Below the pieces are notes generated by a model. It was given only the letters and a program-made list of their open reading frames with translations, was not told the DNA's origin and ran no database searches. 64,000 nt of DNA, taken from contig NW_003314433.1 of NCBI RefSeq assembly GCF_000143415.4, positions 109,375 through 173,374 on the forward strand, written 5' to 3'. Positions 11,074 to 20,870 of the stretch are shown here, in pieces. The stretch's first letter is position 1; every line of letters starts with the position of its first letter. Source of the DNA: Selaginella moellendorffii (taxonomy: Eukaryota > Streptophyta > Lycopodiopsida > Selaginellales > Selaginellaceae). A program made the position numbers and the translations under genes.

Positions 11074-11461
11074 AAGAACTTTGCCAAGCCCAAAGTCGTT
11101 GATGTTAAGCTAGGCCGTGCTTGAAGCGCGTGATGATGATCATGAAAGTTCCTGTCGAGATGCTCGGTGGATTCTCCGTGTCTCCAGCTAGAGACTTATC
11201 GATCAATCCACAGTGTGCGGCAGCCGTCGTTTTGCTCGATCGCTCCCTCGTTTGCAAAAGCTCGGACTTGACGATCCTTCTCTTTCTGCCATGGATTCCT
11301 CCATGAAGAGACCACCGAGCCAAGTTGCGAGAGTGAGGTTAAGCTGTAGTGATCTTACGGACATCCTCTTTTTGGATTGCTTCCTTTTTTACTCCTTGTA
11401 TCGTATCGACACTGTTGTAGAAGAAACAAACGAGTTTTGGAGGTAGCAACTTCCCTTCCAT

Positions 11462-13090
11462 ATGATTGATACATGAAGAACAAGACATCGCTTGCAAGTG
11501 GAAGATCACACGGGAGATGTTTGGAGTCAAACTGGAACTTTCGTGATTGTTACGAGCACCTCCCCTGAATCCAGCACCACACTATCTATCTGGTAATGTT
11601 TCAAAACGAGTAAACTAATCAGTGTTTGTTGGGAATGAATGTTTGTGCTGCTTGGCCACTTGCACTGCGGCAGCAGAGGAGGATGTTTTGCGGCAACTAT
11701 ACCCGACTAAATCGAAGTACTTTAATTGCAATTTGCAAGATCACAAGTACTAGTCCTGAAGAAAAACAGCGAGATGTGCTTATAATCAAGGCATTGTTGC
11801 AACGCAAGTGGAAATTCACTATGTTTAGCTGGGCTTTCTGGGGATGCTTCATCTGAATCACATAGTGTCACCTTGCCGTATGAAAAAGACAAGAGAAAAA
11901 TTCTTACTCACTAGAGTTTGGCAATTTTACTTTAGCTGCTACAATTTTTCCATTGTTGATACTCATTGTAGCTTCATTCAACTCCACACTTTTTTACTTG
12001 ATTAGAGATGTAAAGTTTTGTGTCAAGTTCTAAAATTTTGTCTATAGTTACAAAACCACAAGGTTATCCATAAATGGATTGATATTACTATAAACAATTA
12101 AAGAAAACAATTTGAAAGTCGATCAATAGGGTTCAAATATAAAAGGAAATGGCTCATGAATAAAAATACATTTTATTTTCCAAATGCACTTATTTTTCCA
12201 ATCGGTTAAAGGTTTTGGGATATTTGGGGTTAAGTGTCTCTAGGTTGGGTGACTTCCCGGGAATTTCAAATTCAAGAGTTTATAATTACTTCAATGTAAA
12301 GGTATAATTTCAACTTCTCTTTCTTCCTTTCAGCTTCTTTTTTTTGCTTTTCAATATGTAGTGAGTGAAATGCTTTCACTCGTAAGTTTTTTATAGGTGA
12401 GTGAATAAAATTTGTATAACTTACTTTTCCAAAGTTACATTTAAGATGGCCAAGTGAGCAGTGTGATGTGCTCTTACAACCAAGTGAATAGTTTCTTAAC
12501 TTGTGCTAATTAGAGTTTGCTCACAGATATAATACAAAATAAATGGGGATGCAATAAATTTATTCATTTCTCTCCTCGAGATAAATCATTCGTTTACTTC
12601 TTGTTAAATATATAATTTTTGATTGTGATGTTTTTCACTTTTCTTGAAGGGTGCAACATATACTCCCTTATCCAAAGATGCAGTTGTTGATTCCATGTTA
12701 TAGGTAAAAATTTGATAATTAGGATTGTTGCAAGTTTCAATATTAATTTTGGGACTAACTTCTAAAGTTTTACTGAGATTATTTTAAATTAATAAGTTCA
12801 AAACTTTTTTTGACAATCATAAGAAGTCAACACTTCAAGTTGGAAATATCACTAAGGTTAACCTTAACCATATAATATCCAATCTTATTACAACCAAATG
12901 TGGTTTAGATTATTCAATAGCAATCCAAACATTTAACCATATTCATCACTTGGAGATGCAATAATAATTATCAATAGTTTGCTTTAGATATTGCTTTCCA
13001 AGGAATTGTTCTCATAAAAAACAATGGCTTACTACTTTTATTCACAATCTTGAAAATTGTGGCTCTTATAGGAAACAATGTAAATACAAT
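11462..13090. other. AT-rich spacer, no gene recognised
   Basis: Beyond the visible end of palindrome 1 the sequence becomes AT-rich. The start (11462-11880) may be further palindrome arm whose partner lies outside the window. I see no conserved protein, RNA gene or terminal repeat in this stretch. Confidence 0.5.
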
Positions 13091-15045
13091 ATACAGGCAT
13101 GAACTTGCAAAAAAGCATGATAGATTATAAACAACCAAAGATAATAACTTAAAAAATTATTAATATTGTTTCAAATATAGAATTTTACCCTTTGTTCCAA
13201 TTAGTTATAAGTCTTGAGTTATTTGAGATTAAGCATCTTTAAATAGTCTGATTATAGTGCCATAAATAATATAAGTTAATGTTTGTAAAGAACCTAGCAA
13301 AAAAGAAAACAATTTAAAATTAAACAACCTTTTAAAAATGAAATATTTACTAGAATGTTCAAAATAAGTATTTAGAAAGCATTTTCATTAGAGCTACTCT
13401 CAAGTAACACTTGATATGTTGTAAATGATTTCATAGTAAAAAATATTTTTATACTTCATTTTTAAAATAATTATAAGTGGTGTTTATTACATATTTTGTA
13501 GTTTGTAAAAGATGTCTACAGACACTCAAAAACCTTTTGCTGTTAAATTATTTTCATTCGAGCACTTGCTTATAATAGTTAAAGCATAATACAGTGTTTA
13601 GTTTTATGGGATGGCATATATATGTAATTGAAAAGAGTAAACAAATTTCTATATGGAGTTTAGTAAGTAAATAGAATTGTGAACAATGACAATTTTGATA
13701 AGTCTTTAAAGTGTAGTTTATAACATAGTTTAGCTAAACATTAATTTAAAAAATAAGTTGAAGTTAGTAAAGATAATATAAAGTTATCTCCTATAGTATG
13801 TGATGATAAATAACAATTAAGTACTTGTATTTAGTTTTGAAATGCATTACCTCAAAAGGTTTATTAATGTTAAATAACTTCATTTGAGACACATAATCCC
13901 TAGGCCTAAAGTGGAGCAAAAAGGGTGCCATGTGGTAGTGGCCGAAGTGAAAGCCAAACGAGCGTAACACGTTTGGACTAAAAGGCTCCGACTTGAAATG
14001 TTAAGAGCGGGAGTGGAACTCCCAACGGAGTGCTCAAGGAACGAGCATGAAGCGAGCAATAAGCAAGGCTCCAAAAAGGGACCCAAAAAGGACTAACACA
14101 TAGTCTTTGTTAAATAAAACTAAAATCATAGATATATCTCAATGTAAAATACCTTTGTAAATCCATATTGTTTTATAATCCAAGGTTATAGGATGGATAT
14201 TAAAATATTTAGCCATGATTGTCTTTTAGTCAATTTCTTTCACAATTTTAGTTTTCATATCGAAATGTCATTAATATGAAATCATTTGATTAGTTTTTCC
14301 TTCACTTGGATTATTAAAAATTCAATACTGAAATAAACTTGAAACATTAGAATAAACATGAAATAATATTTTAGAGCAATAATGCAAACTTACCTCATTG
14401 ACTTCTATTACAAAATATAGCCTAATCATTCCAAAGACATATAACAATAACTATATAAAGCATATTTATTTACCTTCATCTTGCCAAATCACCTTGTAAA
14501 AATATAGATTGATGATCTGCTTTAGAATGGTGTTTGTTAAATAAAACTAAAAATTTAAATGTTAAATACCTTTGCAGACCTATATTTTTCTTTCTTCTAG
14601 GATTATGAGATGAAGAGCAAAACATATAATTAATGATTTACTTTAAATGCCCTACATAGCGTTTGTTAGATAAAACTAAAAGCATGGATATATTTCAATA
14701 TAAAATACCTTTGTAAATATATATTGTTTTATCATCCAAAGTATGGGATAAAAAATAAATTATTTGGTAGTTTTTCCTTCATTTAAAGCATTAAAAATTC
14801 AACACTGAAATGAACTTAAAACATTAGAATAAACAGGAAAGAATAATTTGGAGTTATAATGCAAACTTACCTCATTAACTTCTGCTATAAAATATACCCC
14901 AATCATACCAAAGACATATAATAATAACTATATAAAGCATATTTATTTACCTTAGTTTTACCAAACCACCTCATAAAAATTTAAATTGATGATCTATTTT
15001 AAAATGGTGTTTGTTAGATAAAACTAAAAACTTAAATATTAAATA
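13090..15045 (-). repeat. Duplicated Roco tail exons downstream of R1
   Basis: This AT-rich DNA is the inverted homologue of 53421-55460. It contains degenerate copies of the last Roco exon, recognisable by an ACCTTTG(C/T)A(G/A)A motif next to a variant of the exon end, near 14145, 14575 and 14705, in addition to the true end at about 15045. The copies alternate between two types with about 430-560 bp period, as from tandem duplication of a two-exon unit. An LTR fragment at 13885-14101 interrupts the array. Confidence 0.6.
13885..14101 (+). mobile_element. LTR fragment of the 30202-37868 element family
   Basis: About 215 bases match the first part of the LTR at 30202, from TGAGACACATAATCCCTAGG to GGACTAACACA, at clearly lower identity. 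The piece stops just before the position where the LTR minisatellite would begin. It has replaced about half a kilobase of Roco tail DNA relative to the R3 copy (compare 54340-54680). It is an older, truncated member of the family. Confidence 0.8.
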
Positions 15046-18000
15046 CCTTTGCAGACTCATATTTTTTTTCCCTCTAAGATTGTGAGATGAAGAGCAAAAT
15101 ATTTTTCCATGATCATCTCCTGCTTTTCTTCTTTCTCAAATTTAGTTGTCACTAGCTTAAATATCTTTTGTACATCTTCTACTTTGGGATTTGTAGTTAG
15201 TTTGCTTTTGAGAAGAAATGAATCCAAAAAACTTATGAGGCTTCCCTTGATTTCGTCTACTATTGCATTCACAGTCTCTCCAACACCAGCAAAATGTCCT
15301 CCAACTTTAGCCCCAATAAATAATAGAATCAATGTATATTTAAATACTGGAGCAAATTTCTTGAGCCAGTTTGGTGGGAGATCCACTTCAATACCTTCAG
15401 AACTCTGCACTTGATGAGCTTTAAAAGTTCCTTCAAGCTATTCACACAAGTAGTGAAGTTTAACATGTGTTCCCAATATTTTGTTGTAATTTTTCCACCT
15501 ATTATTCTCATCAAGAATATATGGATATTTTGGGCAATCTATCTCCAATTTCAATAATACTTGCAAACACTTTGTATGGATTGCATTCACTTTATCCATG
15601 ATAGACTTTAGTCCATTTTTGAGCTCGTTAAGGATTACTTCAATGTCATCAAGTTTTGTATCCAACTTGTCAAAACGGTTCTCCATTTTATCAAACTTCT
15701 TATCAAAATATCTGAAGATTGCATTGAGTTTTGAGTCTTCAATATTCGGAAACTCAACAACATCTGATGATACTTTGGGAATTGTGACTTCTCCAACCTC
15801 CTCATAGTCCTTCAAAAATTCATAAAGTTCAATAAACTTCTTTACCCCTTCATGTTTTTGCTCGTTAGGCATCAATAGCTTAGCCAAAGCATTCTCATCT
15901 GAGACTTTCAAATCGTTAATCACATCCCAACTCTCTACTTCATGTGAATCATTCCAAGTGTGAGAGTAGTCTAAACCGCTTTCTCTTGCTTCACATTTGA
16001 CTTGTTTTAATGGATAAATAACTGCATCCCATGATTTTGGTTTGCCCACATTATTTAGTATCCTTCTCCACACATAACCAATATTCTTCTTGCAATAGTG
16101 TTGGCATTATCAACTCTTTGGGCAAGTTATGCCAATTCCCATCCCATGTATCATCCCTAGGCAATATCACTCCCATCTCATGGAGCACTCCAAGAATGTA
16201 CTCCACTATTTTGTCTTGGTTCCCACATTGTTGCTTCAACTGATGTTTAACTCTGTGTGTTTCCATTTGACTTTTGAGTTTGCTTGTCTCAGTATGTATG
16301 AAGAGTTGCACCACATCCCTCATAAACCATTGGACATCTAAGATGACAAATTGAGACACAATGTCGTCCTCTTCATGTCCCAAGCCAAAGTAAATTGCAT
16401 CACCAGAATCATGTGGAAATTGCAAGACGAATTTGAGAACATTCTTGGAACTCCTGTGAGGCAAAAGGATTTTGCCAACTTTATCTAGGGGTATGACCTT
16501 CTTGTGACTTGGATCTTGTACCAATTTCCTCTTTGCTTTGAGACATTCCCGTGGTATTTGTTGCTGGGCTGACAGCAGTTCTTCCAAGCAACTCCCCAAC
16601 ATGGTTTTTATCCCCCTTAAATCTTTCACTCGAGTGGCCACCACCTCAAAACAAAGATCTGTCCCAAACTCAAGTACTTGCCCATAGCCTTTGTCAGAGA
16701 TTATTGCAGAAACCACGTCCTTTGGGTCATAGTTGCATTTTGGAGTGAAAAAATTCAAGGCAATCAAGACCTTGGGCTTCCTTTTGGGTGAGGCTGATTG
16801 ATGTGAAGCGATGAACCTCAGCCAGTAAACCAAATTCTGCTTGAAAACGTCACAATTGTCATCCTCCACCTTGCATACGATCAAGAAGAGATCCTTCTCA
16901 CTTCCTCTAAGAAAGTACTGGTGGAAAACATGGAACTCTTCCTGTCCAGCCAGGTCGCAAATGAGTAGCTTTTGTTTGGTGGTTGCATAGACAAGTGGTT
17001 GCAGCTCAATGCCTGCTGTTGAAGCATGCCTTTGGAGACATGATGGAAACCAAGACACTCTGCGGCAGAGGTTGTTTTTTATTGTGGTTTTTCCAACCCC
17101 GCTAGCACCACACAAGAAGAGCTTTGCTGTTGACGGGTTGTCAAAGTCTTTGAATGCACTCTGCTGGAAGATTGCATTCCGCTCTAAAAGACCAGAACAC
17201 CTCTGCTTGAAAGCTTCAGAAGCTTCGGAATCATTGCCTATATCAAGCTCTTCCACGAGGCTTTGGTAGTTTTCCTCCAGGGCAGCCAGAATTTGTCTTT
17301 TCTGTGCATCACTTCCAAGATCAGGAGCCCTGAATCTGCGCACCTTGCATTTTGGATCCCCCAGCAACTGGCAAAGATCTTCCAGCTTTTCAAAATTTGG
17401 CTGAGATATTCTCAAGTCTTCAATGCTGCTTCCCAAAAGGCACCTCCATGGCAGTTCCGAGTCACATATCAAAGATTTCAGATACTTGCACCTGGTGATA
17501 GCTTTCCAAAAGAGCTCCCCATTCGTGATTTTGCACTCCGATATACCCAAATGCTCCAGTTGGCTCTTCTCTATGCCCTCGGCAAACTCCAACGTTAACT
17601 CATCTTCTCCTCCCGCGCTACCCCATATTTCCAAATGGCGCAGCTTACAATGTGGACTTGAGAGAGCTGACCACAGACTGCTGTCCCAGACCATTCCTCC
17701 TCCCTCGTTGGGACAATCAAGGTTGAGCTTGATCAGCTTGCAATTGGGATTTTGTAGCGCTTTGCCCAACCATCCACCACCATCACCTGGATAAAGTCTA
17801 ACGCTGAGTTCCTCCAAGCCACACTTAGCGCTGCTCAGGGCCTCACCCAGGCCCGTTGCATTGCTCAGGTCCTCACTCTGTCTCATTCTTCGGCAATCTA
17901 AAACTGAGAAGCTGGTGCCCTCCTGAAGAGCCTTGCATACCCATGGCAACACTCCAGCATCAGTATCCCGAGATAGGTCTAGTCTTTGCAGTGAACAGTT

Positions 18001-18930
18001 TGGACTAGTGAGTGCCTTGAAGAGTGCTTCACCTGCCTCCTCTGGAAATGATGCCGTCAGTTCTACTAGCTTATTGCAAATGCCATTCTGAAATGCCTGT
18101 TCCCACCCTTCCTTGCCAATGTCCTTATCTAGGATGGCTAACTCTTCCACCTTGCACTCCTGACTTGCCAGATCCCTACTCAATTTCCCAAATCCTTCCA
18201 CTGTCATCCTGTTCGAAGCCAAGGCGAGACGTTTCAAGTTGTTTCCTGGTTTCCTAAGGAGTTGGCTAAGGAGAGTCTCTGGGTTCCCAACCTTGTCCAA
18301 CCCGAGCTCTGTCAAGCAGTCGAGCTGAGCAAAGGCCAACTCAAGCTCCTGAGGTGGTGTGAGGATGTCTTTGCCTTCCCAATAGATACCTAGCCCTTTC
18401 AAGACTTTGAATTCCTCTGTCATCATCAGTAGCTTTGCAAACCTCTGCACCTCAATCTGGCCAATATCTTGTCCCTGCTGAGGAGGAGCAATGCCCTCTG
18501 CCACCCTTTGCATCCGATCACTGGGAATGCCCAACCTACAAGCGACCCTGGCAGCGAAGTGGATGAATCTGATGTCGAGCTGTGGTACCAAAGCGGCCTT
18601 GAGAATGTCAATGTGAGCAGCAGCAGCAGCAGCAGACGAACTGCCATCACCAGGAGCATCTCCCACATCCAGAGCCCTGTCTAAACTGGGTGGATTTGAA
18701 ATGCACCAGTTGAGCACACCAACCAGATCCTCCTCTGTGCCTCCAAAACTCTCGACGGTAGCACTCACCTTATCAACAAACTCGCCTTCGGATAGCTCCA
18801 GCCTCGAGAAAAGCCCACAAGAAAAGCCAATCGCATTGAAGTGCCGCTTGTTGTCCCGCTTCGCTGCGAGAGCCTCCTTGATCTCCTTGACAGAGCCACA
18901 GCTGATCCACACTCGTCGCTCCTCCTCCAT
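15045..18930 (-). pseudogene. Roco protein gene R1 (LRR-Roc-COR), broken
   Basis: Roco proteins combine leucine-rich repeats, a Ras-like Roc GTPase and a COR dimerisation domain. ATG 18930 gives MEEERRVWISCGSVKEIKEA, then LRR repeats of the NPNCKLIKLNL / SPHCKLRHLEI type, then the Roc P-loop GASGVGKTT (near 17090) and switch II DLAGQEEFH. A deletion at about 16081 removes some 430 bases of COR region present in R2 (38793-39219) and shifts the frame, ending the first reading at 16051 after 959 residues. The remainder (15057-16073) also has a TAG in place of a Trp codon near 15436 before the LILLFIGAKVGGHFAG membrane segment. The upstream 24 bases match all Roco copies, then switch to SPX-type leader DNA. 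Copia element A is inserted 67 bases upstream of the ATG. Confidence 0.85.
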
Positions 18931-18997
18931 GGAAGTTTGCCCTGGATCGAAGGGTATTTACAGGTATTCCCAGAGGTATGGTGAGTCCTTTCTTCAC

Positions 18998-19147
18998 TAT
19001 TGAGAGTGGCCCTGTGCCACGTGGCTAGTCCACGTGGAGAGACACGAGTCTTCACCGGTTCACCATGTGACACATATGTACATTTTCCATTCCATATATG
19101 CTATGACGGATCTTGAGCACCATCACACGGTTTCACCTTTCGTTAGA
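18998..19147 (+). repeat. 5' LTR of element A
   Basis: This 150 bp repeat is identical to 28153-28302 except at three sites. It contains the perfect palindromic stretch CCACGTGGCTAGTCCACGTGG, which can form a G-box-like hairpin. It ends ...GTTAGA and is followed directly by the primer site. Confidence 0.93.
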
Positions 19148-19159
19148 TGGTATCGGAGC
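19148..19159 (+). other. Primer binding site of element A
   Basis: TGGTATCGGAGC is complementary to the 3' end of plant initiator tRNA-Met apart from one base (A to G at position 8). It abuts the 5' LTR with no gap. Confidence 0.88.
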
Positions 19160-19160
19160 A

Positions 19161-19304
19161 ATGCCTGGGAGAGCGCAAAGAATACGAAACCGTAGGATCA
19201 GGGCGACACTCGCTAGGGTGAATCGGAGCCTCCGTCTACGTAGACAGAGGCGTGCCCTAATCCAAGCGCTCCAGGCCTTGCAAGAGGCACTGGACGACTA
19301 AGAA
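19161..19304 (+). CDS. Short Arg-rich leader ORF of element A
   Basis: Starting one base after the primer site, this 46-codon frame begins MPGRAQRIRNRRIRATLARV and has 13 arginines in 46 residues. It ends in an amphipathic Ala/Leu/Gln stretch, ALIQALQALQEAL, then DD. It is separate from and upstream of gag. Element B has a basic short ORF at the same place. No known copia product matches. It could be a nucleic-acid-binding accessory peptide, a translation-controlling uORF, or chance. Confidence 0.4.
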
Positions 19305-19350
19305 CCTGGACCTAGACTTGAACGAGTGGTGGGATTGGGTGTCGGCACCC

Positions 19351-20601
19351 ATGGCAGCCACTGTTCCTACAAATCCGCCTCCAAATCCACCACCTATTTC
19401 CCCTCCCATCACAAATCCGACTGTGCCTACAGCGGATATCATTTCAGTGGACGCAAATCCACCAAAATTTGATGGGAGGAACTGGCGCTTCTGGAAGACA
19501 AAATTCGAATCCTATATGGATGAACGAGGCCTCTGGGACATCACCACAGGAACTGAGACACTTCCAGATACAGCTACAGTGGATGAAACTGCGAAGTATC
19601 GCAAGAAGGACCGGAGAGCTTTGGGCAAATTCCATGCAGCGCTGGAGGGGCGAGAATTCCATTGCATTGGACGGTGCAAGAGTGCAAAGGAAGCGTGGGA
19701 GGCCATGAAGCAGACTTACCAGATCCCTTCAACATCCCATCGCATATTTTTACGGAAGCAGCTTCATGCATTGGTGATGGTTGAAGGGGATGATCTCAAG
19801 GATCATCTTGCTGGTGTGAGAACCATCTTAGATGATCTTAAGGATGTAGGTGCAAACATAGAGGATGAAGAAGAAGCAGAGCTGGTGCTCGTCACACTTC
19901 CTCCATCCTTTGATCCTCTCATACGTAGCCTCACTACCACTGGAACTCCTCTAACCCTGAATGGCGTGATCAGTAGCCTCCAGGACGATGATCTGAGACG
20001 AAGAGCAACAACAGGATCAGAGGCCGTTGCATTCTACTCTTCTCTCAGGAAAGAAACAGTGAACAAAGGGAAACAAGGAGCCTCTTCATCCAAGAAGCCC
20101 AAGTGTTCTCATTGCAACAAGAAAGGCCATGACGAAGCTCAATGCTGGGTGAAAAATCCATCTCTCAAGCCTGTAAGGAACAATGCAAAGAAAAAGGTGG
20201 TACACGCCTTCATCTTGTCACGAGCTATGGCTGTGGCAGCACTGTCTGCAGAGTGCATCTACCTGGATTCTGCTGCCACAGACCATATGTTCAACAGTGA
20301 TAAGTACTTTGAAGCCTATGTTCCTACAGCCACAGAGGAGTATGTCATCGTTGGCAATGCCCAGCAGCTTGCTGTGAAAGGAGTTGGAACCATCAAGTTC
20401 ACTTTACCACAAGGAATAGTCGTAAAGATCCACGAGGTTCTTTATATTCCTGGTTTATGTGCTAATTTGTTCTCTGTGGGACAATTTGCTGAGGATGGGT
20501 ATCAGTTCGCCATTACACCTCGCCAATTCCAGCTGATCTCGACCACAGGAGCCATCCTCACAGCGTCCCGGCCTGGACGGCGTGACCTCTACCGCCTTAC
20601 C
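19351..20601 (+). CDS. Element A gag-protease part of polyprotein
   Basis: ATG 19351 opens a Pro-rich N-terminus (MAATVPTNPPPNPPPI). A copia gag follows with FDGRNWRFWKTKFESYM. The zinc knuckle CSHCNKKGHDEAQC starts at about residue 252, and the protease site LDSAATDHM at about residue 306. The protease triad reads DSA where copia normally has DSG or DTG, a one-base change that may weaken activity. The frame is open to 20601, where element B interrupts it after RDLYRLT. It resumes in phase at 25352, so the polyprotein was intact when B arrived. Confidence 0.92.
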
Positions 20602-20741
20602 TGTGGTATTATGAAACGGTGTTGTGTTATTATTATGACGGTTGATACATGGTTAAATGTATGGGTTTATCGTGACGATCCGTGGCGGCGTCTGGATCGC
20701 TCACGTGGCTGTGTGCTGACGTGGTCTTGTTCACTCCCACA
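20602..20741 (-). repeat. 3' LTR of element B
   Basis: This 140 bp LTR is matched by 25207-25346 with one difference (ACATGG versus ACACGG). In minus sense the purine tract at about 20742-20754 precedes it. Confidence 0.93.
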
Positions 20742-20870
20742 CTCCTCCTCAAGGCCAACGTCTAAGGTCAGCCCAAGTGCCTTCGTGAAGACTTCATGTT
20801 TAACACGAGGAAGTGGTTTTGTTAGCACGTCCGCTAGCATGGAGTTTGTCGGGCAGAACTCCAGCTCGAT
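20667..20870 (-). pseudogene. Detached RNase H end of element B pol
   Basis: The frame IELEFCPTNSMLADVLTKPLP followed by HEVFTKALGL is the usual copia pol C-terminus. It lies directly downstream of the stop at 20870 in another frame. About 20 residues that should link ALTKN to the IELEFC block (the family HFIRE region) are missing, so a deletion with frameshift has separated this end from the main polyprotein. Confidence 0.75.

Larger units (their letters stand above)
7858..11461. repeat. Palindrome 1, right arm
   Basis: This is the inverted copy of 1-5500, shortened by the loss of about 1.8 kb (most of the phosphatase gene and the EIN3 3' side). Order from the loop outward: unidentified gene part, last phosphatase exon, EIN3-like pseudogene, EIN3 upstream DNA with the tRNA-like element and a (GA)n run. 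The arm may extend beyond 11461, because the left arm is cut by the window edge. Confidence 0.92.

Noticed and set aside
1-11461. Palindrome 1 as an assembly mirror artefact
   Set aside because: The arms differ by a 1.8 kb deletion, a 60 bp insertion and many small indels with independent frameshifts, which an artefact would not produce.
17000-17150. NB-ARC (NLR immune receptor) reading of the R1-R3 proteins
   Set aside because: The P-loop is followed by a Ras-like DLAGQEE switch II and a COR-like region; RNBS, GLPL and MHD motifs are absent, and the LRRs precede the GTPase.
19318-19350. Non-ATG upstream extension of element A gag
   Set aside because: It would need a TTG start; the ATG at 19351 gives a normal copia gag beginning.
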